Source: Strongylocentrotus purpuratus
Lineage: Eukaryota; Echinodermata; Echinoidea; Camarodonta; Strongylocentrotidae
Reading direction: 5' to 3'
DNA: 64,000 bases
Assembly (NCBI RefSeq): GCF_000002235.5
Contig: NW_022145609.1
Coordinates: forward strand, 12,616,328 to 12,680,327
Positions 34,573 to 46,200 of the stretch are shown in pieces. Position 1 is the stretch's first letter, and each line of letters opens with the position of its first letter. Position numbers and translations under genes: made by a program. The notes under the pieces were generated by a model. That model worked only from the letters and a program-made list of their open reading frames with translations. It was not told where the DNA came from and did no database searches.

Positions 34573-35535
34573 CCAAAAAAATAAGGCGATTCTTCAGCTC
34601 ACTTCTCTGCTTAGAGTACTAGGCTAGGCCCTTACGTTAGATCTAGCTATTTTATCAAGTCTTTAACTTTTAGGAGTAAAATATGATTATCTGATTATGA
34701 AAAAAGAAAAATTCCATTCCTTCATTAATCGGATATTCTACTCTGAATGACTAATCTAGGTATATGATAATGATGTAGCTACAGTAGATATAGATCTAGG
34801 TCTAGTTTACTCACTAAATCAAATTGGATATTCTACTCGGAATGAATAATGATAATACAGTAGATATAGATCTAGTTTGATTAGTTATACTCACATCACT
34901 CGATCAAATTGGGCAGTACAATGCAATGCAGTGCAGCGGCCCGGTACGGGCGCCGAGTCAGTGAATTCCCCCGCCGACCCGGCCGGCGGCGCTGTACGGC
35001 TAGCTGCACACTGAGCTGAGCTGCTGCGGTAGCACTAGGCAGTAGTCTGCTAATATACGGCCAGGACGAAAGAATGTGAACAAACATCAACCATCTCGTC
35101 TAAAATGTACTATATTCGACTTCTCAATAATGAAATCTGTGTCAGGAATAAAAAATAGACCTTCATACGAGATAAAAATGATATTTTTGCAGTGATTTAC
35201 CGACGAAAACACTGCTCGAATTTCAGTGGTCCGAGTAGAAACAACGCACATTTAATGTACGTGCGGCAATGCGGATTGCGAGCTGTGAGTAAATTGTCCG
35301 AAATGTCATTTTTTTGTCATTTTACCGAAAGATAAGTCATAGATTGTCTTCATTAGTATCATTTAACACAATTCCATTAAAGATTTAGGTTGGAAAGGGC
35401 ATTATTAAGTCACAAAGAGCACAAACATATACACATTGGTATCTCTCGATCGATTAATCAGGTCGGGACATCTCGGCCCAGTTTTTCCAGCTGGGCCGAG
35501 TAGTCCCGTGGGCCGAGTTAGCCCGGATTCGTACG
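34573..35535 (-). repeat. Large inverted repeat, right arm
   Basis: Reverse complement of 29998-30969. The spacer between the arms is about 3.6 kb and is mostly transposon. The outer edge abuts GTACGTACGT and the CpG-containing region where the TLCD4-type transcript may start. Confidence 0.92.
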
Positions 35536-35559
35536 TACGTTGATATTCATTTCTCACCT

Positions 35560-35624
35560 TCTACCAGCCGAGAGAGGAGCCTCAGTTCTTGGACAAGAAG
35601 AACAACTTTCTGTAGATTTGGAGG
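35560..35624 (+). other. Candidate 5' untranslated exon of the TLCD4-type gene
   Basis: The stretch ends with GATTTGGAGG followed by a consensus donor GTAAGG (35625). The first coding exon of the TLCD4-type gene begins with a good acceptor (40232-40233) and has 43 nt of leader before its ATG, so an upstream non-coding exon must exist. This is the best donor seen near GC-rich DNA, but other choices are possible. The exon's 5' edge is not defined. Confidence 0.3.
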
Positions 35625-36228
35625 GTAAGGATTATTTTAACAGTTCATTCATCTACTATACCATTAGGGTGTCATACTTTATAATGGCAAATTTCAGGTG
35701 AAGCATTTGATTTAGTGGAATTGATTGAACAGACTGCGAGTGAGCTACGTGAGCTACGTGAGCTACGTGAGCTGCTCGGTTCCTGACGACCGGCCAGACC
35801 TCGTTACCTCGGCCGTAAATCCAGGGAGACCCTAGGCCTTTCCCCTAGGTCTAGCCCGGTTGCTAGCCCTCAGCCTCGTCTCTATGCCTCGGATCGATGA
35901 GGGAAGGGAAGGGGAGGGGCTGGGCCTCTCGCAATTCGGCAGCTGCATGTTTAAATCTTCTTATTTTTTTCTTTTGAGGGCTTGTTGATAGTGTAAAATG
36001 TGATATTGATATCCCCAAGCCTAAGCTAAACTGGCTCCCATAGACTATTGAACTTGAAGTGCGCGGAGAGGCAGGTAAACAAACCCGACGGATGTTAAGT
36101 TAGGTAGACTAGCTGCGAAATCTAGACCCTACTTGAATTTAACCTAAGGCCAACAATAACAAAATTGTTTGGTTTGTCCTTGACCGGCCGCACATAGTCT
36201 AGACCTAGATCTAGATCTACATTTGCTA
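35625..36228. other. GC-richer non-coding DNA upstream of TLCD4
   Basis: Contains a short tandem run of GAGCTACGT (35740-35770) and CpG-containing sequence to about 35950. It could hold promoter elements, but none is clear. Confidence 0.35.
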
Positions 36229-37215
36229 TTACTATTAGCGCATGCGCAGATCGCTCATCCGATCTCAGCCTTATTTCCATAAGTTGGCGCCTAGCCTGGC
36301 CGACATGGGCCCTTCTGATTGGCTATTGCTGGTCTCTATTCACTCAATGCTATAAGGTATTTGTGCGAGGAGCAAGCTTGCGATATTCCGTTTTTTTTAA
36401 TACCAAAATTATGATATTTCAGTCAAACCCTCTATTTGTTATGATTTTTTCACTTAAGTATTTCACTTAAGTTCAAGTTTCACTTAAAGATAAAGACCAG
36501 TTATGGTCATGCGATTGCATTGTGAAAGAAACGTTGGAATCGTTCACAAAAGGTTGATCATCTAGCATATGTGTACTGCAAGGTTCTAGAATCATCGAAA
36601 TAATAAGAAATTTTTCCCAGTCTTCGTAAAGTTACAAGCACTGTACACAGAAAGATGTATATGGGACTACGCACACGTGCGCGACACGTGCGTTTATCTC
36701 TCACAGTCCAATAGATAAAATAATTTACCAAATATATCAATAAGTAAGCGGTTTCCCGGCAAAATTTTGATCATCAAGTATTAGTCAAAACATATTCGTT
36801 CACATGATTGGTAATAAGAGCTTCCATTTCATTTTTGGAAATTGGGGCGTTTCCAATACTGGTCTTTACCTTTAACTATTTTTTAAGTTTGAACTATTCT
36901 CATTTTCGTCATATTTAAGGTACAAACTGGAAATTTATTCTGAAATGTTCGTTGATTTTTCTATTTTATGTGTTTGCAATGCCGTGTGCGTCACCTACTG
37001 TATGTGTGAAGTGCATCACCTGTTTAAACAGGACGTGTCAAAATCTCTGTAGTGTGACGTTATCTTACGTATTGACTTTGCCATTGAACTTAAGTTGCGC
37101 TAAGTTGCGAGTAAAGTAGTTCCTCTCGCACTTAAATTTGGAGCCACTCGAGCGGAACGGCCAATGAGAGCGTGTAAACTCGTTGTACAGCGCTAGATGC
37201 ACAAAGTTCTCCGTG
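36229..37215 (+). repeat. Dispersed repeat, copy 2, interrupted by a MITE
   Basis: Colinear with 7347-7905, with the 384 bp MITE at 36488-36871 inserted at TTAA plus a small insertion near 36995-37030. Confidence 0.8.
36484..36875. mobile_element. TTAA-flanked MITE, copy 2
   Basis: Body 36488-36871 with ends AGATAAAGACCAGT and ACTGGTCTTTACCT, TTAA on both sides. It interrupts the duplicated block whose empty version CACTTAACTA is at 7584-7593. This fixes the boundaries and the TTAA target duplication. Same family as 26263-26629. Confidence 0.93.
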
Positions 37216-38176
37216 CTAGATCTACTCATATTTTTTATTTCAATTTTAATTTTTTTGAAGCAATTTTAAAGGCCAAACATTATGCCTGTTGCAAGGATCA
37301 AAATGTGTCCCGTCGCCAGTTTGGTCTTTTCAACACTATCCCCCAGTACGCAATTCTGTCTTTCATGTAAATGACAATGTTCATTGTAATTGTAGAAGAT
37401 CTATTTGTATAGACTTTGCACCCGATGAAACAATTGAAAGGACTGAATTAATAAAACTGTATAAAACTGTATTTATTCTAAAAAAAGTATCTTGAAAAAA
37501 TATTTGATAAACACTTGGTCTAGACTATGTTTAATATTTTCCGAAATTGTTTCACAATACATTATTAAAAGCAATGTTTGCTGCATTCAACACAAGAAAA
37601 TTGGGTTTGTAGTTATAAAGTACAATAGTAATATTTTAATAGGTGCTGTATTTTTAAGCTAAAACACTGTCTGTGTTGGTCTTGCAAATATTCCTGGTAC
37701 ATATGTTTAAGAATATGATATTAAAGCCTATCTGCACTAGTTTGGCCAGGAGGATTAGACCTCCCTGAATGGTCACTGACAGGTGGTTATCTCATCAAAT
37801 CAGCTCTCAATTAACATAAGAAAAAGGGCACCATGGGGGACCTGCAGTAACCTAGTCTTTTACAATATTAATTTACTTTGTATGATTTAATGCTTGATAT
37901 CCCAATGAAATTTTCAAAAAATTGAAATTAAAAAATCTGTCAGCCTGCCCCTACTCCAGAGAAGCTTTGGGGACCGTTTCATGAAACCAACTCCATGACA
38001 ATCATATCTTTGTTGGCGACCTACGGAGATGTCATGAAGTGGATAAACCGTTTCACAAAGCCATGACAGACATAATATCGATATATTGCGATACAAGCAG
38101 CTCAAGAACATAGTCTTTGTCACGATCCATTTGATTCATCACGAATAACCCAAAACAAGTTTTGGGGCTAAAATTG
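37216..38176. other. Intergenic, no gene seen
   Basis: AT-rich. It carries the partner (37728-37860) of the repeat at 26990-27130. Short frames have no support. Confidence 0.45.
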
Positions 38177-38983
38177 TTCAAAAACAAGCGCGTAGCCAGG
38201 ATTTCATTTTAGGGGGGGCGGTAGTGAGCACGCAAAGCGTGCGAATCACTTTAAGGGCGCGCGAAGCGCGCTCCCTAGGGGGGTGGGTGCAGGGAGGGGG
38301 GAGTTTCCCCCCTCCCGCGCGAAGCGCGGAAGCTTTGAAAGAAGACGATTCGTTTTACCTTTCTCGACTCGTAATCCTTGTCTGAATTCAGTCCCTCCCC
38401 CCTCTTGCGCGAAGCTTTGACGTTTCATTACATTACTAGAGAAAGGAGACGATTTGTTGTACCTTACCCGACTCTTAATCCTTATCTGTATTCAGTCCCC
38501 TTCCCGCGCGAAGCGCGGAAGCTTTGAAAGAAGACGATTCGGTCTACCTTTCTCGACTCATAATCCTCGTCTGAATTCAGTCCCTCCCCCCTCTCACGCG
38601 AAGCTTTGACGTTTCATTAAATAATTAGAGAAAGAAGACGATTCGTTGTACCTTACCCGACTCTTAATCCCTGTCTGGATTCTGTCCCCCCCCCCCCCTC
38701 TCGCGCGAAGCTTTGACGTTTCATTAAATTATTAGAGAATGAAAGCGATTCGTTGTACCTTTCCCGACTCTTAATCCTTAATTTAAACACAGTCTCCCCC
38801 TTCCCGCGCGAAGCGCGGAAGCTTTGACGATTCGTTGTACCGTTCTCGACTCTTTTTCCCTCTTTCTTCCTACGTCCTCTTTCTTTTTTTTCTTCTCTTT
38901 CTCTCTCTTTTTTTTTTTGGCCGGCGTTTTGGGGGGGGCGACCGCCCCCACCGCCCCCCCCTGGCTACGCGCCTGTTCAAAAA
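38177..38983. mobile_element. Non-autonomous hAT-like transposon, copy B, with target duplications
   Basis: Body 38185-38975 (791 bp), flanked by an exact 8-bp duplication TTCAAAAA (38177-38184, 38976-38983). By eye it differs from copy A (1931-2720) by a single base in a G run. The same terminal repeats and internal units are present. The near-identity of two copies 36 kb apart indicates very recent movement or gene conversion. Confidence 0.93.
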
Positions 38984-40233
38984 GAAACATATACACTGTA
39001 CATATAAACTCTCCTAAAATAAATAAAAAATAGTGTCATTATCAAATGTAGATCATCAAACGATTTGCATATTTCTGTAAAGATTCTTAAATTGAAGAAA
39101 AACCGGTGAGTGTTTTTTTCTCGACAATCCAATCAAAAGGTAGTTGAAGGATACCGTAATGTGATAGTTTATCAATACATACTTTTTTTGTTTACTGTGA
39201 CGAGGAATTTTAGGCAAAATACCTTTTCTCAGCCAGTTTTTATTCTAGAGTCTCATAAATACTTGTTATATAATTGATTTGATATTGAAAATATAATTTG
39301 GAAGAGGTAATTAAAGAGGGAATGATAATGCACATAGGCCCCAAAGGTACAGTATGATGGTATCCTAAGAAAAGACTATGAATCGACTATGGACAACGGT
39401 GTGTAACATTCTTATCTCTTTTATTTATATGTTATAGTTTAATGATTTGTGATTTAATGTTTATAATCAGCTTTTTAAAATTTCTGTATAATTTGTATTA
39501 TCACTTATTTACATTTGCATTTCGCATCCCCGAGAATTACGTACCGAACTCGTCTTTATTTTTCTAAAAATGATAGTGAAACTAATGGTACATTTCGCGG
39601 CCCATGGAATAGCAACAAACTGACTTGTGATGGCGCCTTACAGCAATTAAAAAGATATGACAGGTTCGGAGCAGTGACAACTCATTGTCGCGGAAGTTGT
39701 TGCTCATCTTGGCAAAGGCGGCTTTGTGAAACACTTTAATAGCTGACAAGTTGCGCGACAGTGGCGAGATGTCATTGATCTTGTAGTTATGACGGTTTCG
39801 AGAAACGGCCCCTTGGAGGACAACCAAAAAAAAAAAAATTTTTGTGGGGGGGGGTGGGGAAGGAGGGCCTTAGGCTTAAGATTCATTCATTTTTCTTTGA
39901 TCTTCTGAAACCCTACAACAGTTCCACATTAGGAATATGCAGGAATTTCATCATCAACTTTCAAAAGGCAAAAAGAATAATTTTGAACACAGGAATGATG
40001 AATGTTAGAAACTTTGGCTCTGCTCTTCAGGTGACCAACAATTTCTGATTTATGACCCTTTCCTAACTACATGTAGGAAGGAAGGAAGGATTCAATGGAG
40101 CCAGATGTAGTCTAATCAAAACATATCCTCACCGAAACAGACAGATTTTTCGGTCTTAGACGTTAGAGTCTAGTGTAACATCTGCATTGGACAGTAAAAC
40201 ATTGATTACTCATTTTATCTTTTCTCTCATTAG
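38984..40233 (+). other. Probable 5' UTR intron of the TLCD4-type gene
   Basis: No coding exon is seen. It ends with the pyrimidine-rich acceptor TTTTCTCTCATTAG (to 40233). An A/T and G run lies at 39826-39853. Confidence 0.4.
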
Positions 40234-40276
40234 ATTCGGCCCTAATTCTTGGACACGCATATCTGGAGAAGCAAAA

Positions 40277-43200
40277 ATGTCGGCTCCTGGGGAATCAGGC
40301 CCACCAGAGAATGTTCTGGAGTTCACATACGTGCCTGTTGTGGTCTATTCCTTTGTCATCTTTGGTGTTTGTGCGTGCATCATTCCATATCTATCATGGT
40401 GGCTTGTACCAAAATATAGAACCATCAGCACCCCTGAACGGTTTGACTGGAATTCAAGGTATTTACCGTATGAGGCAGAAACATATAGTAACTAAAACAA
40501 CACTGGCTGCTAAATTATCATCTCAAAAATTGATAGTGAATAAACTAACTTTCATATCTGTTTAACATGGCAAGGAACTTGCCACAATCATCTTAATGTT
40601 CCCAAAACCACAACACAATTGAACTTTTCATTTTCCTTAGTTTTTAATTGATTTATGTCAATGTCTCGTCTCTTTTTCTTATAATGCCAGCCTTAGTACT
40701 TCTTCTTGTAACATAATATTGTGATATTTAAAAAAAAAGGGAAGACTGAGGTCTGGGTTACACTATTTACATTGTAGCTTGCCATTGATTGACATTCAAG
40801 CAAATGATGAATAAATTATGCCTAATCGTGGCACAGATGTTCATATAGACTTGCCCTATTTTCTTTGTATGAAAATTATTGATAAATGAGTGGTCTCCTT
40901 TCAATATCAATTATTCTTTAATACTTGTTTTTTCCAGAATTCTGTCAGCATTTCATGCCTTCTTGGTCAGTAGCCTTGCTATGTATAACTGTCTATTTGA
41001 CGGACCAACATGGGAGGATAAAATATGGTAAGACTGATAGAATACATGTATGTGACAGCTTCAATCATTTTTAAATTTTGTGAAGAAAAAAATGGTGCGA
41101 GTTCCACCTGTTGTCAGTCGACTGTTTTAGTCTTATAAGTTTCTATAGTGGCTTGTAGAACACCTTTTAAATGATAGCATACAATCGATGCATGCAAATG
41201 AGTTCATTATATAATCTATCCGCACTTGAGTTGAGGCTGTGTCATTGCATGAAGCCGTCACACAGAGTATGATAGTTGCATAAACAGCCTCAAGAAGAGC
41301 GGATAGATTCTGCAATGAAAGAATGAAAACATGCTTCATTTGTTTTACACAACAGATCTCCTAGATCCTTATTATCTGATGTAAAAAATATTAATTTCAA
41401 GAATGTTTTGTGTCATTATCAGTGACAAATAAACCTTTATCCCTGTGAACTTTCATAGCTGACTGTGACCATTACGGTATGTACACCTACTGGCATACTA
41501 TGGGTTTTAGGGACACATGATCCATTGGGGATAGGAAACTATGTGTTGAATAATGCTTAGATTGCTTCCTGTATTTGATCTATTGGATGCATACCGGTAC
41601 ATGTTGAGGGGTCAGTGACACAAAGACATAACTCCATTTTGGCCATATTGAGAAAAAGTGGTTTAACGATAAAGGTCCACTTGGGCCTTAGGGAGTTAAG
41701 TCTATGTTTCACTAGCCATTGACTTCAATGGGGTATTCAGTGAAGTTAAGTCTTTGTGTTTCCTGGCAAGCCCACATTTTTCTGAACATTTTGATATCAA
41801 ATACTCATTTTGGCAAAATATGGAGTTACGTCTTTGTGTCACTGAACCCTCGGATGTTTTGTTTTCCTTTTTTTATGTGTATTAATCCCTACAAGGTGAT
41901 CCTCAGTAAAAACAGTGAAAGTGTATATTAAGAAAATTTTCGCAAATGCTATATTCAGCTTTGGTAATTAAATGTGTATATCCATGTATTTTATGAGGGG
42001 AGGTGTTCTCTTTCTCTTCTCCTTTTCCTTCTCCTTCTTCATCACCTTCTTCTTTAATGGTTGCATGGAGTCTCTGGACTACCGGTAGCAGAATTATGGG
42101 GGGATATGACATGTATATGAATTTGAAATACTATATAAACTGAAAAGCAGCAAAAAAATCTTTACAATTGTCAGAAATATATTCAATATATTATATCCAA
42201 TTTTTTTTAAGCTTACAATGAAAGTGTTCTTTCTAACGAAAGCAAAGTTGAATGAAACAAAAATTGTAATTGAACAGGAGGTGTTGGATTGAAAGAAATG
42301 GAGTTTTTTAATTCAAGTTTGTTTTTCTTTTGAGGTTGATTAAAATTTGTTACATATTTTCTCTTTATTCAGGGGAACATCTTATCTGCCAAGAGCAACT
42401 ATCGCTCTTACAGCAGGATACATTTCTTGTGGTGAGTAGACACAACTACAACAACAATAACAATGATAATACTAATGGCTACCACTAAATTTAAAGAAAA
42501 TATAAATAACTTTGGACTCTTGAACTCATGTGCATGTCCACTAGTTTGTGTAGTAATGCAGACTTGAACATGGTACACAATTGTTTAGAAGCATGTTACA
42601 CATTTTTTTAAATAATTTTTAAAGCATTATTATTTGATATTGAAAGATTTTTATGATGAACATAAAGCATTGGCTTACTTTACATTGTGTTGTTCATTTT
42701 CAGTGAGCATAGCTGAATATTTCTTGAACCAGGGCATCCTCAAAGAACTGAAAGAATAATACTGTTAATGAAGATTAATCCTGTATTTCAGTTGTGTACA
42801 AGACATAACCTTATAAAAGGGAAAGTCCACCCTGATATCAAGTTGGTAGAAGCTGAAAAATGTGAGAAACAGGTTAGTGAAAGTTTGAACAAAAACCGAT
42901 CAAAAGTTAGAAAGTAATGAATATTTGCAGGTGCAATCCGCCAAACACAAATTGGCAACTCTGTGACATGTCTTACGAGCTCCCCTCCCATTTGTCCTGT
43001 ACTTAAAAACTTCAAAAATTGATATTTTCCCTGAAGAAAATTGTCAAGCATATATTCATCCTAAATATAGTTATTGCATATGTTGTTATGCAACCCCTGT
43101 ATGAACCAAGTCTATTCCATCATAAATAACTAAGAAAATAAAGGTTTGTGAAATTTTCTGTACAGAGCAAATTGGAGAGGAGCTTCCATGATATGTCATA

Positions 43201-46200
43201 GTGTTGCCAACTTGTGTTTCACTGATGATAACTCCAAAAATTCATAACTTTCCTATTTTTAAATCAGATTTTTCTCAAAATTTCACTCATTTATATCTTT
43301 CATTTTTCTGCTTTTATTTAAACCAACTCAACATCAGGGTAGACTTTCCCTTTAAAAAGTTATTAATACAAAAAGGTAAATCGTTGCTGTATTTTTGACC
43401 TGTTCTCTTGCTAGATCTGATAATCATGCTTATTGGCTTCCCGCTCAAAGAATCTATCTTCTATATCCTCCACCATGTCGCTGTACTTGGTGCATTCGCA
43501 GCTAATGTGGTAAGGTTATTATAATAAGATGTCATTACGATGTAGCGCAATTAGAAACGTAGTACTAAGCACTTTATAACTGTGACTACTATTGATGGTA
43601 TAATTATTGTTATTATTGACGTTGTTATTATTACTGGTAGTATTATTATTACTATCAGTTTTGTCTCGCCTGCGTAGCCAAAAGCGAGACATGGGCGCCG
43701 CTTTTCCGGTGACGGCGGCGGCAACGGCGGTGACGGCGTCAACATCAAAATCTTAACGTAAGGTTAAGTTTTTGAATTTTTAGTATAATTTTGAAAGTTT
43801 AAGTTCTCATTCAATGAAAATGTATCCCCAATCATGTGAGTAGATGGGCCATCCTGCCTATGAATAATGTCCCAACCTCTATTTTTCATCATATTAAATT
43901 GGGTAATGCAGGCGAGACCGCCAAGAGCGTTTCCCTTGTTATCATTATCATTATTATTATAATTATTGTTATTATCATTAGCATTATTATCATCATTATT
44001 ATAATTATTGTTATTATAAAATAATCTCTTAAATCTTGTTCTCGCAAATTTGCTGCAGCAAAAATAAATGACCTACACATAGCGCCCTTCACATAATATG
44101 CCTTGCGAGTATGCGTGTTGGCCTTTTTTATGTGCAGCTAAAAAAAAAATCATTCCCACTTGCAATTACTTTCCACCTGAAATCGTTTCGGTCATACGTA
44201 CCATGGTGGGTTTTTTTTCTTTTTTGTCAATTCAACAAAATAAATTTAAGGTGGTTATAATGTGCCATCTTAAACTGCATCAATATGTTGAAGAGTTTTA
44301 AGTGGAATAACCAAAATTTCATGTTGGATTTTCTTGGTTGTCTGCAGTCCCCCCATCCCCCATCACCCCCCCCCCCCCAAAAAAAAATGTTGTTGTGAAG
44401 AACACAAAAGTAATTAATGTTGAATACTATTATGCTCAATTCTGAGTTATTGGTCATCAGAAATGATACACTTTTTATGCAAATGACATGAGAATGAATG
44501 CCTGCAATGTCTTTTCAATGTTATTCACATTTATTTCAGTTATATGGACCCCTGACTTTCTTTGCAAACATTCGGGTCAATGCAGAGTTTTCCACTCCAT
44601 TTGTAAATTTAAGGTAGGTACTAAAAATTGACCATCTACATGTCTATAACCTCAACCACATAGTGTTGCAAGGAGATCAAGTTATAACATTCTGTCATTA
44701 ACCCATTGTCTACTGGAACCTGGTGGCCCCTGTATTAAGCCTATGGCAGTGAATGAGTTTAGCAGTCAACAGGTTAATTTTATTTATAGGTGGTAGAGGT
44801 GTCATAGTTGAGTAGATACGTGACCGGACTGTGGATCACAAGGTCCGTGGTTTGGGTCCCGCCGCGGCACTAATGGTCCTTTGGCAAGACATACTGTACA
44901 TTTGCCACACCCAACCCAGGCGATGTTAATGGGTACCTTGCAGGAATTAATTCCTTGAAAATATAAATGCTTGAGCGCCGTAATGTCAGCCATGCTAAAG
45001 CCAAGCAATAATCGGGAGCGCCAGGAGTGTCAAATCTGACAGATATGAGCACGTACAAGAACCCACTATTGTTATTATTACATGGCTCAATGTTATAGGT
45101 TGAAAGTGTCGTTTCACATGGAAAATATTTCAAGTAGAATTTATTCATCTCCTCACATGAATTATAAAGTTAACACTGAATCAAGATTATGAAAAATAAA
45201 ATCTTTGTTTAACAGGTCTTAAATTTCAATATTTTTAGGGCAAGGCCACTTTTCTTTAGGGCACATTCCTATATTACAGCACAAATAGGAAGAATTGGAA
45301 AGGGCACATAAAATCTCCAAGGCCAGTGAGAGGGGCATTGAGGCCAATCAAAGGGGCATCCAAGGCAATGGCCTTGGTGGCCTTGGATTAATTTAAGTCC
45401 TGGATTAAGCTTCTTAACTGCATGTTACTGATCAAGTTGATAATAATATGTTTGCATTTCCTTTTATTTCCCATCTTCTTTCCCATTCAGATGGATGCTG
45501 TATTTGTTAGGGTACAAAGACACCAAGTTTTATATGTACAATGGATTTGCTATGCTAGGGGCTTTCTTTGCCGTTAGAGTAGGGATACTCCCCATCTTCT
45601 ACTACTTTATGCTAAAATCATTTTTCGAAGGTAAGAACCATCCCTTTTGCTGTACTTCAAATAAGTTTTTAGAGCGCCAAAGAGAGTCAACTCTTTTTGT
45701 ACCTTTGCCCTGCATTAAAAACAGTTTTCATTTTGGAGGGGGGAAATAAAAAGTAAGATATATTGTGAATATGTTGATATTTAAATGGCTAAAAATCCAT
45801 TCACTTGAAAGAATCCATTTTTTTTTTTACCTGTATACACCACAGAAATCTGTATCTCTTAAATTATAACATTGCCCAATATAATGCATGTTATGTACTT
45901 AGGCCGTTTGGAAATACCTTGAAAATCACAACCCAGACTTCAATATTTCACCGAACACCTTGAATATTCATCTCAAATATATTAAAGATAAAATACTGAA
46001 AGTCGTTACTACTTTAGCAGTTCTACCAGTACCATGTTAGATTTTGTTCCTTCTTCCACTGAAATAGGATCTCCATCTCTCAATGTCTTCAAATCCAAAT
46101 TAAAAACATATTTGTTCAATTGAGAGATCCTATTTTGTAGAATTTAATATAAAACAAGGAGCTCTTAACCAGCACAGCTGAATATACTTTGTATAAAAGC

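Noticed and set aside
40187..40276. Upstream in-frame ATG for the TLCD4-type protein
   Set aside because: A strong acceptor (TTTTCTCTCATTAG) lies between it and the conserved start, so that ATG is intronic. The MSAPGES start fits the family.
42788..43051. 87-residue minus-strand frame in TLCD4 intron 3
   Set aside because: It lies in the arm of a palindromic MITE and has no coding signature.
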